Of a stretch of DNA of 64,000 bases, positions 23,005-34,792 are shown piece by piece. The stretch lies in the NCBI GenBank assembly GCA_035771175.1, contig CM069607.1:17430001-17494000 (forward strand). The letters are read 5' to 3'. The translations under genes and the position numbers were made by a program. Source of the DNA: Paratinospora sagittata. Taxonomy: Eukaryota; Streptophyta; Magnoliopsida; Ranunculales; Menispermaceae. How positions within the stretch are numbered: the stretch's first letter is position 1; every line of letters begins with the position of its first letter. The notes beneath the pieces were generated by a model. That model ran no database searches and was not told the origin of the DNA. It saw nothing but the letters and a program-made list of their open reading frames with translations.

Positions 23005-23329
23005 TGTTACAAATAAATTTGAATACCACCACTTTATATTCCATAACCTCTTCTTCACATTTCATTAAGTTTATAACCTACCCTTTATGATATTAGCTTT
23101 GTAACGTCAATTCATTTATATGTTGTAAATGTGATGTAACTCCCTCATTATGGCCAAGAGCCTGTATAAAGGGATTGGGTTGTAAACAAAGTACACAAGA
23201 TATAGAAGAATCTAGCACAAGTCTGGATCAATATGAGAATAAAATCTCTCCCCCATTTCTCTATTTCTTTTCTCAAACATGTTTTCTTTTATATTTGTTT
23301 ATTTGTAATGGTTCTCAGTTTATTTTACA
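23005..23329 (+). mobile_element. Copia 3' LTR (about 325 bp)
   Basis: It starts TGTTACAAATAAATTTG right after the polypurine tract. It has a CCTGTATAAAGGG TATA-like box near 23161 and ends at TTATTTTACA. The right end is less certain than the left. Confidence 0.65.
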
Positions 23330-23818
23330 ACAATATTTGTATTTTTTTTATTCATATAAGTAGTTAAAAAGCTAACTCCACCAAGACCAGTCCCATGTTC
23401 GGGTAAAGGAGGAATTGTGTTAGGTAGCTGATAGCCAGCGTAAAAATTCGTTAGATCAACTATGAATATGAATCCAAATCAAACTATGCGAAGGGCTAGG
23501 ACTTTCCTGATAAGTGACATGTTGTACCTACCTTTGGGTGGCAGAGTGGAGGAAGAGAATTCTTGTAGCCAATCCCATTTAGTTGGGAAAATGCTTAGTT
23601 ACCAACGAGTGGTTGGCTAAGTGGAAGGGGGCTGAGCCCCAAGGTCGTCCTTGTATAAAAGTTCCAGTGTTCAATTCTTGTAGGCGCACTCGTTGGGCAA
23701 AGTCTACCATTCCGCTCCCGCCTCTAACGAGGACAACTCTCGTACCCAAAGGGTATGGGATACCTCGTGGGGATCCAAAAAAAAGAAGAAAAAAAAAGCT
23801 TAGTTGAGTTGAGTTGAA
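23330..23818 (+). mobile_element. 3' tail of an RTE-type LINE, interrupted by a SINE
   Basis: The segment GTAGCCAATCCCATTTAGTTGG and AAATGCTTAGTT, continued after the SINE as GCTTAGTTGAGTTGAGTTGA, matches the usual 3' terminus of plant RTE LINEs: CCCCAATTAGTTTGGG-type, then GGCTTAGTTGTTG-type. No coding part is present. The start is not sharply defined. Confidence 0.5.
23593..23805 (+). mobile_element. tRNA-derived SINE with 8-bp TSD GCTTAGTT
   Basis: The body is 23601-23797. It has an A-box-like TGGCTAAGTGG near 23616, a B-box-like GTTCAATTC near 23670 and an A-rich tail (23777-23797). GCTTAGTT is found at 23593-23600 and 23798-23805 as the target duplication. Such SINEs are transcribed by Pol III and moved by a LINE reverse transcriptase. 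Confidence 0.85.
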
Positions 23819-24020
23819 CAAATAATAAAAGACTATTACAAGTTTATTTATATATATGAAGAAAAAATAGATCCAATTTTTTTCGACCTTTCCTCAAGAC
23901 CCTACATAGGCGGTAGCTCATGCACTAGGACTACCTTTATTTATATACATAAACTTAGTACTCATTTGTTCGTTCGAAAATTTATGTTTCTGATACAATT
24001 TTGAAACAAACATTGTTGAA

Positions 24021-24935
24021 GCTCATTTTGGTTTGTTCTATATGTTGCTAGATATTGTCTCTCTTATGTGTCTCCAATTGGCTATTGGGGTTGTGAGCAT
24101 GCATATAGCGCGTGCCTTGTAGGCAAGTCTCGAGGTTTTTTTTCTCCTTAGAAAAAAGACTTTTGTTAGTGTGAATGAGTGAGGCTTCATACGAGTCTTA
24201 ATTCAGAGGAGCACATAATCAATTTGGGACTAAACCTCTAGAGTAAAACTCATTGACAATAGTCCCCAAGCTTAGCACCCCACACGGGTGCATCAATGTT
24301 GATACCCATAGTTGAATCTCAATCCCCATAGGTGACACCAATTGTTTAAGCTCATTTTGATCCACCATACACGTTACAAGATCTTGTCCTTCATACGGGC
24401 AAGTTGGGCTATTGGGCCTATTGGTGCGCACGTAACGTGTGTTTTCTAGGTAGGTCCTAGGGAGTTTTGTTTTTCTCTTTGGAAAAACGTCTCTTACTAG
24501 TGTGAGGGGGTGAGGCTTCATATGAGTTTGAACTTGAAGGAGTACATGGTCGATGTGGGACTAAATATTTGGAGTTGAATCCACCAATAGTAGGCCCCTA
24601 GGCTCAAAACTCCACACAAGTGCATATATTGATTCCCACAATCAAATGTTGATCCCAACAGATGCGCCAACTTTTGAAGCACATTTTGGCTCGTCCTATA
24701 TGTTACAAGATATTATCCTTTTTACAGGCCCCCAAGTCGGGCCATTGAGCCTATGGGTGCACATGTAAAGTGTGCCTTGTAGGCAAGTCCTAAGAGATTT
24801 TTTCACATTGGAAAAGACCTTTTGCTAGTGTGAGGGGGTGAGGCTTCATATGAGACTTAACTCGGAGGAGCAGTACATATTTGATATGAGACTAAACTTC
24901 GGGAGTTGAAACCACCAATAGACGTAAACCACTCG
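24021..24935. repeat. 329-bp tandem repeat, about 2.8 copies
   Basis: GC(T/A)CATTTTG starts at 24021, 24350 and 24679, exactly 329 bp apart. Each unit then has ACAAGAT(C/A)TT-like, GTGAGGCTTCATA and GATGTGGGACTAAA-like words in the same order. The third copy is shortened. No protein is encoded. Bases 23819-24020 before it hold nothing I can assign. Confidence 0.85.
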
Positions 24936-25930
24936 GCCCATTTTTGTAATATTAAGTTTATACCCATTTTAATGTAGGCTAGAACACAACGAACAATTGG
25001 TTATGGCGTAATTTTGCCTTCCCTAGTTGATAGTACCAACCTAATCTTTAGACAACCAAATGAAAACTGTCAACCTCTCACGTGGAACCACCCCTAGCAT
25101 AAGACAAGGAGCCACATGTTCCACCTTGTAGCCATCAACCCTCTAATATAAACACCTTCAATTTCTTCCTAAAGGGAAGTCAATTAATGTCAAATAATTA
25201 TAGACATGGTTATATTGTTTAAAGAGCTCAACTTTGACTTAAGTATTGGGCAACCATAGCTTGGCACCACAATAGTGTCCCTCATAGTAACATTTCTTCT
25301 TTTGCATATATGCAAATCTGAGTTTTTTAGCTAATAGCTTGAAAGTAGATCCAATCCTAAATCTAGTTCATCCCCTATATTTGGTATTGGTTGAATCCAA
25401 CACTAACAAATTATATTATTTAATGATATTATAAATTCAACCAAGCCTTTTTTTCAATTAAATATTTTAATAATATTATATTAATTTTTAATACTATAAA
25501 ATCTTAATAATACAAAATGATTATTAAAATTATTTAATAGTATTAATTTTTTAAGAAAGCTTCTACTGATATTAAATTATTTTAATAGTGTTTATTGGTG
25601 CAAGATTTGACCAACCTTGAAGTATGTGGATGAACTAAAATGAGCTAAAACTGTGGACATAACACATCAACATGATCCATGGGCAATGTGACATCAACTA
25701 AGTTTCAATCGTGGATAGATATGTTGCCTTGACATTGGGGGTGGCAAAAAAGCTGGTTCGGGCATAAACAGGTACAAACAACACTTGATAATAATGAACT
25801 TATTGCGTGTCCGTACTCGACCCGCTTTTAAAACGGACATGAATTTCTTTGTCCATACCCGTTTGTTTACAAAAAAAATAGGCTACCCAATTTTGTCTGG
25901 GTTATATAAATTTATATTTTAAATATATTT
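24936..25930. other. Unassigned AT-rich DNA with a MITE-like end
   Basis: No gene is visible. Near 25735-25900 a GGGGGTGGCAAA start followed by CGACCCGC and ACCCGTTTG words resembles the end of a hAT-type MITE; it is cut by insertion of A-3 at 25931. Bases 25926-25930 (TATTT) are the target duplication of A-3. Confidence 0.4.
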
Positions 25931-27140
25931 TGTCACACCCCGCCTGGACGCGACTAAACCGGCGGGACACTCACGGACGGGGTGCGAATGCATTACAACG
26001 ATAATAACAGAGTGCACGGAAGCATAGTTAAGTACAAGTCTGATTTCATTAATTTCAGAATATTTTTGTACATGAAATGGTTAAGGGAACATTCTCCCAT
26101 AAATCCCTAATGAATAATACAAAGGGTACAAACTATGGCCCCAAATACCTGCACCCATTCCACCCTAATCTCCTGTGAAAAATTGGATAACAATGGGGTG
26201 AGCTACATGCTCAGTGGGTAAAATAGTTCGTGAATATAACAATTAATAAAGCAAACTTCATAATCAAATATCTTAAATACACATCAGAGCATCATAATCA
26301 ATTCAACATGAATGTATGCATGACACCATCTTGTAATGGTTTGATGACTGTACATCGCCTGAGTTCACGTACAGATGTCCCTCCCCAGGAATAGCCAAGT
26401 TCTCATTGTACGTCCCTCTCCAGAGACGTACATTAGATATGATTTGACAACGTTTGGTGATCCTTATCAGGGTCGGTATCACGACGTGCAAGGTTAGGAT
26501 ATCAATATTACTTGTATAAGCTGATAGCTTTCAGATAAGACCAACCAGATCAGTACCCAGTTGAGAGATGAGACACGAGGTCTACTTAAATACCAATCGT
26601 CTAGAGCAGGACGCTGCCTCCCGTTCACTATTTAAAGTTAGTGGGGACAAGACTGAGTCTGGTTGAGCCAGATTGACCACTAATCCGACATAACAACAAT
26701 GTAATACATGAACTCCAAATATACAGGCATAAGTATGACAGTATGAACATTATACGCAATAATGCTGTGTAAATGAATAGTAAACATAATGATAAATGAA
26801 CGTAAACTTTAATAAAAGTTATAAGACACGCAAACCTATGTTTCGTTCCCCACCTTCAGATAAGAACTTCTTTAAGAACTGGCTCCTTTCCCCGGGCAGA
26901 ACCGCGTTGCACCGCACAGTGAGTCTCAGAAAGAGAGTCTCAAAAGACCAAAAACTCAAAATGAGTGAAAAGGAGAAGAAAAATCACAAGGAGAGGCGAT
27001 TTGGTGTGAGAAATGAGGATGGAGGAGGGTTCCTTATATAGGAAATTTGGCGCCTGAACGTTTAGGCTTTCTGCCCGAACATTCGGGCATTTATGCCCAA
27101 ACGATTTTCTTTTTTGTGTGTGCAATCCTAGGGTATTCCA
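25931..27140 (-). mobile_element. 3' LTR of A-3 (1210 bp)
   Basis: Plus-strand ends are TGTCACACCCC and GGGTATTCCA (last triplet changed from ACA). It lacks one of two ~90-bp internal repeats and a block after CTCCAGAGA (about 26425) that the 5' LTR has. Confidence 0.9.
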
Positions 27141-27154
27141 CTCTACCCCCCTTA
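27141..27154 (-). promoter_or_regulatory. Polypurine tract of A-3
   Basis: Sense TAAGGGGGGTAGAG directly precedes the 3' LTR. It is nearly identical to the tract of element B at 58332-58347 and is the expected plus-strand primer. Confidence 0.9.
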
Positions 27155-27183
27155 AAAGGATTTCGCCCTTGAAATCAGTTGAA

Positions 27184-27687
27184 GTAGTCATGATGGTTAT
27201 CTGCTTGAGATTCACTGCCGGCGGCATCGTTTGCTAGTTTAGGGTAGTGCTTGTATGGTCCCTGAATGACACTATGGTCGGTGGAATCCTCAACATCATG
27301 AAACCATGGAGAACAAATGGAGTCGGATTCATCCTGAGAAGATTCTAACCTTTGCTTAACAGATGGTGGTGTAGGGCGCTGGTTATATCGTTTGAGGGGA
27401 GGTAGGTTGAGCGGTGGGATGCTTTTTTGTGCTGTTGCTCGAATCCAGCCGCCTGGCAATTTTGGTAGATGGTCATACCAAGATGAGGGCACGAGATTGT
27501 TTTGGGCCGAATTGTTACGAAAGAGCCATGAACGCTCTGGCGATAAGGATCACTGTCTGTGTGGCGATGGAGTTGGTGATGCAAAGTAGTTGTGACTTGA
27601 CTCTGATTCTGGAGGAGTTGCCACTGATTGCCAAGGAGGCCATTGCGTGTGTGTGTCACTATATCCATCGATATTATTTTCAGACAT
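27184..27687 (-). pseudogene. ORF3, extra ORF between pol and PPT, A-3
   Basis: From the minus-strand ATG at 27687 (MSENNIDGYSDTHTQ) one frame runs 167 codons to the TGA at 27186-27184. It is broken only by an in-frame TGA at 27552-27550. The protein is rich in S, P, H and D. It contains a PPWQSVATPPESESSH stretch, a central HLPKLPGGWIRATAQKSIPP and an acidic SSQDESDS segment. There is no signal peptide, membrane helix or known fold that I can see. The start lies 96 nt after the pol stop, and CTATGCAG directly precedes the ATG, as a splice acceptor would. Element B has a counterpart at the same place. The position is that of env in other retroelements, but no env feature is present. Confidence 0.6.
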
Positions 27688-27783
27688 CTGCATAGTTATT
27701 CAAGTGAAACGATGTATTAAGATATTTGTAACCAAAGTTTCATCATTTTATTGATAAGTGAAATAGTACAATGTATCACATCA

Positions 27784-30700
27784 TCAGTTATTACTAGAAA
27801 ACAATTCAGGGTATTTTTGTTTAATTGTTGCTTCTAGTTCCCATGTTGCTTCCTCTACTCCGTGGTGATCCCAGAGCACTTTCACAAGTGGTATGTTACG
27901 TCGCCTTAGTTCTTGAGTTTTTCTATCCAAAATCTGTATCGCTTTCTCCTGATACCTATTTCCTTCCTCAACCCGAACCTCGACTAGAGGGATGATATGC
28001 AAAGGATCAGGACAATACTTTCAAAGCATGGATGCGTGAAAAACGTCATGAACCTTAAACATGGACAATGGAAGGGACAGACGATAAGCAAGTTTCCCAA
28101 TACGTTCAATGATCTGAAATGGACCGATATACCATGGGGAGAGCTTTCCTTTGATCCCAAAGCGTTCGACACCTCTTGTGGGCTAAACTTTTAAAAAAAT
28201 CAAGTCCCCCTTATCAAATTCTAGAAGCTGCCCCCCCGCTTGTCAGCATAGCTCTTCTGTCGACTTTGTGCAACACGAAGTCGCTCCTTTACTAGTGTGA
28301 TCTTCTCAGAAGTCTCTTAAACTAGTTCAGGGCCCAACTGCGGTCGATCTGCCACATCTAACCAACATACCTGAGATCTACAAGGGCGACCATAGAGAGC
28401 TTTGTATGGTGCCATGCCGATACTAGCTTGGTAGCTGTTGTTGTATGTAAACTCAGCTAAATGTAAGTACTTTGCCCATCCGTCATGAATGTCCAAAATG
28501 CAACACCGTAACATGTCTTCTAAGATTTGAATAAGACGCTCTGACTGTCCATCAGTCTGAGGGTGAAAGGCTGTGTTCATGGTGATCTTAGAGCCCATTC
28601 TACTCTGGAAGCTTTGCCAAAACTTTGATGTGAATCGAGGGTCTCGATCAGAGACGATCGTGAGTGGTATGCCATGCAGGCATACGATCTCTCTTTCATA
28701 TAATTCGACAAGTTTAGTGGGGTTATCCGTGAACTTTATTGACAGAAAGTGTGCAGACTTTGTAAGTCTGTCAATGATAACCTAGATAACATCTTTCCCT
28801 TTATTATTTTGAGGCAAGGCCGAAAAAAATCCATTACGATGTTCTCCCACTTCCATTCTCCAATAGGTAACGGCTGGGGAAGTCCAGAGGGAAGTCTTCG
28901 TTCTGCCTTAACTTGCTGGCAAACGAGACATCGAGCAACGAAGTGTGCAATCGCCTTCTTCATTCCAGAAAACTAGAATTGTCATTTGACATCCTTGTAC
29001 ATCTTGCCGCCCCCAGGATGCATAGCGAACCTCGAACAATGCATTTTAGTGAGCACTTCTTTCCGAACCTCAGGATCGTTGGGTAGACAGAGACATTTTT
29101 TTTTATTATAGAAAACGGCCCCGTCTTCAGAGACTGACCAGTGAGGAAGGTCCTTTCCGTTGAGTAGAAGTTCGCGTTTCTTCATTAACCTAGGGTCGTT
29201 GGCTTGAGCTGCTGAAATCTTTTGAACCAGCTCAGAGTTGGCTGACAATTGAGAAAGTCGTGATCTTGCTCCCTCCTCGATCAATTTTAGGTTAAAATTC
29301 TCCATCTCTATAGCCGACTTCCCCATTTCGAAGTTAAGAGTGCAAACAACATAAGATTTTCTACTCAGGGCATCAGCGACAACATTGGCCTTACCAGGAT
29401 GGTACTGGAGTTGAAAGTCATAATCTTTCAAGAATTCCAACCATCGTCTTTGACGGAGGTTTAGGTCTCTCTGGGTGTAGATGAAATTAAGACTCTTGTG
29501 ATCCGAGAAGACCTCAAATAGTTCACCGTATAGGTAATGATGCCATAACTTCAGTGCAAATACGATAGCTGCAAGTTCCAAGTCATGTGTTGGGTAATTA
29601 CCCTCATAAATCTTCAGTTGCCTCGAGGCATATGCAACAACTTGGCCTTCTTGCATTAGTACGTCACCTAAGCCTTGGAGAGAGACATCAGTGTATAGTG
29701 AAAATCCAATTGCGTTTCTTGGAGTAATTAGTACTGGTGCAATCGTGAGGCGCTTCTTCAATTCTTGAAATGATGTTTCACAGCCGGGATTTCGGATGAA
29801 TTGCACGTCTTTCCGAGTGAGCTTTGTCACAGGTTCAGCAATCTTTGAGAAGTCCTTGATGAAGCGTCTGTAATAGCTAGCCAAACCAAGAAAACTCCTA
29901 ATTTGAGTAACAGTGGTAGGCTGCTTCCAGTTTAAAACTGTTTCAACCTTAGAAGGATCTACCTCAATGCCATTGCCTGAAATCACATGGCCTAGGAATT
30001 GAACTTACTTCGCCCAAAATTCGCACTTACTCAACTTTGCATACAGCTGGTGGCTTGTCAAGGTCTGGAGGACTATCTTCAGGTGTATCTTATGGCCTTC
30101 CTCGGTTGAGGAATATATCAAGATATCGTCCTCAAAAACCACCACAAATCGGTCTAAGTATAACCTAAAGATGCGGTTCATCAAATCAATGAACGTGGCG
30201 GGTGCATTTGTTAGACCGAACGACATGACCATGAACTCGTAGTGACTGTACCGAGTTCTGAATGCCGTTTTGGTAATGTCCGACTCTCGGATCCGGAGAT
30301 GGTGATAACCGGATCGTAAATTAATCTTAGAGAAGTATTTGACATCTCTAAGTTGGTCGAACAAGTCATCGATCCTGGGCAACGGGTATCTGTTCTTAAT
30401 GGTGACGTTATTCAGCTTGCGATAGTAGATGCAAAGTGGTAACGAACCATCCTTCTTGCAAACAAACATAACTGAAGTGCCCCAGGGTGATGAACTCTTT
30501 TTGATGAAGCCATTACTCTCTAATTCCTTCAGTTGTTTGTCCAATTCGATCAGCTCGACATTTGACATTCTGTATGGTGGAATTGAGATAGGCCCGGTCC
30601 CAGGTATGAGATTGATCTCAAAATTGAATTATCTAATCGGAGGTAGACCAGGAAGGTCATTTAGAAAAATTGTTGGGAATTCAGATATTACCGAGACATC

Positions 30701-31130
30701 GTGTACTTCGAGAGTGTACAGTGCTGGTGATTCATTTTCATCACCAAGGGACAGAACTCGAAGCTGTGCCTTGAGAAGTGCAGCAGTCAAGTTGTGTATC
30801 ATTTCCTTGTTCCCTGAATCTTGACAAACTCCCCCGTGGCCAAGGTTAACTGAACTTTCTTCTTCATACAATCGATCTTTCCATCACAAAAAGAGCTGCA
30901 TATATTATCTGTTCTGACATTCGAAGCTCACATCGAGAGCACTGCAATTTCACGTCAGTACTAGATCCTAAAGGTGATGTGACATAGAGTGTGAGTGCTG
31001 TGGGTTCAGGATGCAACCCTAAATGTCTTAACAATGTAGACGATATAAAAGAATGCGTAGCACCTGAATCGAACAAGACATGCACCAATGTATTGAACAA
31101 GGAAAATGTGCCTTCGACTACATTGTTGTC
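27784..31130 (-). pseudogene. pol pseudogene (PR-RT-RNase H-INT-chromodomain), A-3
   Basis: Domains read downward on the minus strand. Protease near 31100-30900 has an intact LFDSGATHSF. RT lies at about 30568-30005, with [34 protein letters not shown] and VVVFEDDIL. RNase H is at about 29760-29330 ([13 protein letters not shown], then FSDHKSLNF). The integrase zinc-finger part is in 29050-28880 (MHPGGGKMY, then CLVCQQVK) and its core end near 28560 (AFHPQTDGQSERL). A chromodomain-like tail is at 27950-27790 (IPLVKVLWDHHGVEEATWEL). Frameshifts and stops separate these. Motif A of RT has Asn for the catalytic Asp. In chromoviruses the tail directs insertion into heterochromatin. Confidence 0.88.
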
Positions 31131-32424
31131 TGGGAGGGGTTGTTGAGCGATGGCAAATGCTCTGCCGTGGTTCTGTTGTCCCTGGTTTTACTGGTTCTGC
31201 CTGGGTTGGGCATTAGCAGCAGGTGATGCTTGTTGGACGGGAACAACGGGAATAGGTTGCTGAAGGTGCGAATAGGCATATCTTACATGGTCCTGCTGGC
31301 CGCAGTTGTAACACGTCGGCCGCTGCTGCTGATGGTTCTGTTGGCCATGCTAATTATGGTGCTGACCACCACCTCTGCCATTGCTGTTTTGACGGCCACC
31401 CCTCCCATGACGGCCTCCGCAGCCATGATGTCGAAAACCCTGCTGGCCAGGGTTTGATGGTTCAGCCGCAAGTGTCGTGGCCTCATTATTCTTAACAGGG
31501 GCTGGGAGGGTTGGGTTTTGATTTTAGTAGGCTTCTTATTGTTGCCCTGTTGGAAAAACGTTGCAAGCTATTTTCCCTTATTCAGTCTCTACTCCTGCAC
31601 AATCTTCTCCTGCTCAAAGCTCATGGCCTTGTTAACGACTTCCTTGTAAATCTTGAGATCCAAGATCGACAAGGCTTGTCGAATGTCAGGACGAAGGCCA
31701 TTGTAGAATTTCTTGGTCTTATCTTGCTCCGTTGAGATGGTGGAGAAAGAATAGACCGATAATTCTTTAAACTTCCCAGCGATTCCCTGACTGTCATGCC
31801 GCCTTGGTATAGTTTGGCGAACTCTTGGCGTTTTTGCCTCTTCACAGCGCCGGGGAAGTACTCATCAATAAACAATGACTCGAACTGTTGCCAAGTCATG
31901 TCTGTAGTGTTGACCCTTGGGTCCTCATTTACTGTTATCCACCATGTATTTGCTCCACCAATAAGTTGGTAGGTCGCAAGTGGAATTTTTTGAGTCTCAT
32001 CGACTCCCATCGCATCAAGAGCCTTATTTGACTCATCTAGCCATTTCTGCACCTCTTCATCATCAATGGTGCCAGCAAAAGTAAGAGGTTGTAGCCTCTT
32101 GTATTTCGTAATCTGATCGATTTGAGTATTCGACCCAGATCTCACAGGTGCCTGAACAGTGACAACCTGATTGGCCGCAGTCTCACGAATGACCGTCTAA
32201 ATAGTTACTTTCATCGCCTCGATAAATCTGGCAAAGAATACTTCCATACTCGAAGGTATGGCAAAGGGTGTGGGTTGGGGTGGCACTGCCTGCCCAGAAG
32301 TAGTGGCAATGTCGGGTGTGGCCTTTGCTGTCGTCGGAGGTGGCGGTTCTTGGTTCTGTATCTCAGGAGGTGCCTCCTCTGCTGGATGGACAGTACGTGG
32401 CCTTCCTCTCTGCCTGGTTTGCAT
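31131..32424 (-). pseudogene. gag pseudogene, A-3
   Basis: The start at 32424 (MQTRQRGRPRTVHPAEEAPP) is shared with A-1 and lies downstream of a TTCTCCTTGCCAG site. The N-terminus is P/Q/T-rich, followed by a stop (TAA near 32198). The core then reads ITKYKRLQPLTFAGTIDDEE, IPLATYQLIGGANTWW, FESLFIDEYFPGAVKRQKR and LYQGGMTVRES. A frameshift follows near 31790. A zinc-knuckle sequence CYNCGQQDHVRYAY near 31310-31270 has Tyr in place of the final Cys and D for the usual G. Gag builds the particle and binds genomic RNA. The same core is found in B at 50260-50660. Confidence 0.85.
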
Positions 32425-32839
32425 TTTCTCACTGGCAAGGAGAAAATAAAACCATGATTTAGGAAACTGTAGCCAAGTATAATGTTATGGTATTCTCAGC
32501 AACAATTTCAAGAGTACTACAATATAAAAATCACCTATTTTTCTAAGTATAGTGTAAGGTTTTTGTTGAGGAATCAAAGAATCTTATATGCCTCGTATGT
32601 TTGGCCATGGTGTAAAAACAAGGTTAGAATGTTTATCTAATAAGTACAGAGGTTTGCAAGTATTTCAAATGTTTTCGTTTTGGTTTTTGTGAACATACAT
32701 ATATATATTTCATTGAAAATCCATACGAGTTATAAAAATTCTAAGATTTTCCTCGGTAAGTATCCTGATCTAACGTTCTATCGCCATCTTATGTATTCAA
32801 ACTCTTTCGCTTAGTCTTTTCGATTATTATCCAAATTCG

Positions 32840-33110
32840 TGTGTCCCATACCACATGAATTTGGTAATAAGGGTGTCAACCAAGTTAAGTTGTATGAACA
32901 CGGTCTCTATAAAACATCGGCTGAATCGTAGTTCACTAATAGTATCGTCCAAGTTTACTTGTCCCATACCGTGTGAACTTAGTGATAATGTTAGTAATGC
33001 AACTTTCTCCAAATGTTTCTTTTCATACAAGGTCGTGAGTTTTCTTACTTCCACATTTTATTTAGTATCCTCTAATTTTGTTGTGTCCCATACCACTCCA
33101 AAGTTAGTGA
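32840..33110 (-). repeat. Three spaced TATGGGA motifs in the ORFA-gag spacer, A-3
   Basis: TCCCATACC on the plus strand occurs at 32844, 32962 and 33086, spaced 118 and 124 bp. Flanking words (TTAGTGATA, AAGTTTAC) are partly shared, so the spacer looks like a degenerate triplication of about 120 bp. An open stretch of 75 codons here is not conserved as a protein. Confidence 0.8.
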
Positions 33111-33295
33111 TACAAAAGAAAGAATGGTTGTAAGTCGGCCCACCAAAGATAGTCTTAAACAAAACATTTTCATTCATATATAATAATTTTTTTTTAAAAT
33201 GCCTGTAATCAATCATGATTTTCCTGCCTACTACTGCTCCTTCTAGACCTCCTGCTAGAGAGACCACTAGAAGAAGGTTGAGAATTTGCTCGTTG

Positions 33296-34792
33296 CTATT
33301 CGACGTTTTGCATACGTGTTAACAAATCACTTTGAGTCTCCTGTATTTGAGCAATGCTAGCTATGATCACATTTAACTGTTTGAATGTGTTAGTCGATTG
33401 CCCCATCGATGGTTGATAGGTCGACTGTCTCATAGGTGGAGGGTAGGTCGTAGGCATTAGTGGAAAGTATTGGCCGTACGATTGACTCATAGGTGTGGGG
33501 TAGTTGTTTTGACTGTACGGGGATTCCCTAACTGGAATCCCTTGGACATTTGGATATGCTTGGTATGAAAAGTCTTGAAACAATGGGCTCATTGGCATGT
33601 CCTGTCTTCCAAAATTTTGTGCTGCAAAATTTTGTTGTTGTTGGTTCATAGGAACTTGTGGAACTGGTCGATACGGTACCTCAGGAGTTGGAAACCTTTG
33701 GTACGTAGTATTGCCTTGAGTTGGCATGTTCCAAGAAGGTGGATTTGCTGAAACTTCTTGTCTATCTTGATTTGGTTGAGGTTGATTTAGATTGGCAAAT
33801 AAATCTTCCTCAGTGAACAGGTGCTCGATTGGATCATTATTCGAGGTTGGGTTTGACGTGTGGTTCTGGTTTGGCTCATTATTTGGTACCTCCCTAACAT
33901 GAATCTTGCGTCGACTTTTTCGGTAACAATGTCCTTTCTCTTCTCTGATTCTTTCGCCATTAAAAGTCGCGCCGACTACTTCCTCGTCAGTTACCCCTCC
34001 ACTTGTGACATATGTCTTGAAGATAGATGATGCTGTAACCGCCTCTGTGATCTGCTTCGAAGACTCATCAAAAGTGTTGACGTTTGCCTCGTATAGCATC
34101 CTCATGATCAAGACTTCGTAGCCGAGGAGATTATTTCTTAAAGGGTTTTGAATCACCCTTAACATTTGTTGGATGATGATGTGAGGTAGGGAGATCTTAA
34201 TTTTCTTCTTTATGCAGTATACCACAAGAAGTTGAGCCCTTGACATAGTGCCTCTAGTCCCCCTTTCTGGCAAGATGTTGCCGAATACGATCTTTCCAAG
34301 GCCAACAAGAGATGGTGTAAGGAGATTGTTTGGGAGGTTGGTTTACGTTGATTGGGTGTACGACCCTTTGGCAAGGAAATTAAACAACTGTTCGTTGGAC
34401 TATGCAATCTCTGCAACTGTCTGGGGTTCGTGTGGATCAATGATTCTATCTTCAATTGGAATCTCCATAAGTTGCGCAATAATTTCGACGTTGATAGAAA
34501 TCTTTGTTCCCCTGACCGTTGTTTCTAAAACAGGGCTGATCCCATTTTCTTGAAGTCCTACGCAATTCATGGCTTCATAGAAGGATTTCATCAAGTTGTA
34601 GGAGACGTAACCCTCAACTTTTGTTATGTTCAACCACCCCAGTGTTGCGAGTTTTTCGTGAAGGATCGGACGAAGGCGGAGATCTTTATTGTCGATACTC
34701 CTCATAGTCATAACCTCCCTTTTGGACAATTCCTTGAGTCTAGTGGGAATTGGTTACCTACTACCGAAAGTCATTCCTTCACTTGAGACCAT
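33296..34792 (-). pseudogene. ORFA, extra 5' ORF upstream of gag, A-3
   Basis: The ATG at 34792 (MVSSEGMTF) is placed by alignment with A-1 and A-2. The usual length would be near 490 residues. The globular half includes LGWLNITKVEGYVSYNLMKS, ISINVEIIAQLMEIPIE, SRAQLLVVYC and SLPHIIIQQMLRVI. Two early stops lie at about 34745 and 34398. From 34273 to 33296 the frame is open for 325 codons and covers the rest, including a linker with an acidic EEDLFANLNQPQPNQ and a C-terminal P/Q/M-rich repeat region (YPPPMRQ, YQPSMGQ). It ends in a short possible helix, MRQ...LLTRMQNVE. It resembles the plant Athila-ORF1/transposon protein group; the function is unknown. A TTTTCCTTTCAG site sits 7 nt before the start. 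Confidence 0.72.

Noticed and set aside
10452..23329. One copia element spanning 5' LTR 10452 and 3' LTR 23005
   Set aside because: The two LTRs do not align beyond general layout, so they belong to different elements despite the suggestive order.
23175..23363. Short frame MGCKQSTQDIEESS as a host gene
   Set aside because: It lies inside a copia LTR just downstream of its TATA-like box and has no homology I recognise.
27184..27687. ORF3 as an env gene
   Set aside because: The position and acceptor site fit, but no signal peptide, transmembrane helix, cleavage site or coiled coil is visible in A-3 or B.
32827..33054. 75-codon minus-strand frame in the ORFA-gag spacer as a gene
   Set aside because: A-1 and B carry the same spacer without this frame; the conserved part is the nucleotide motif.
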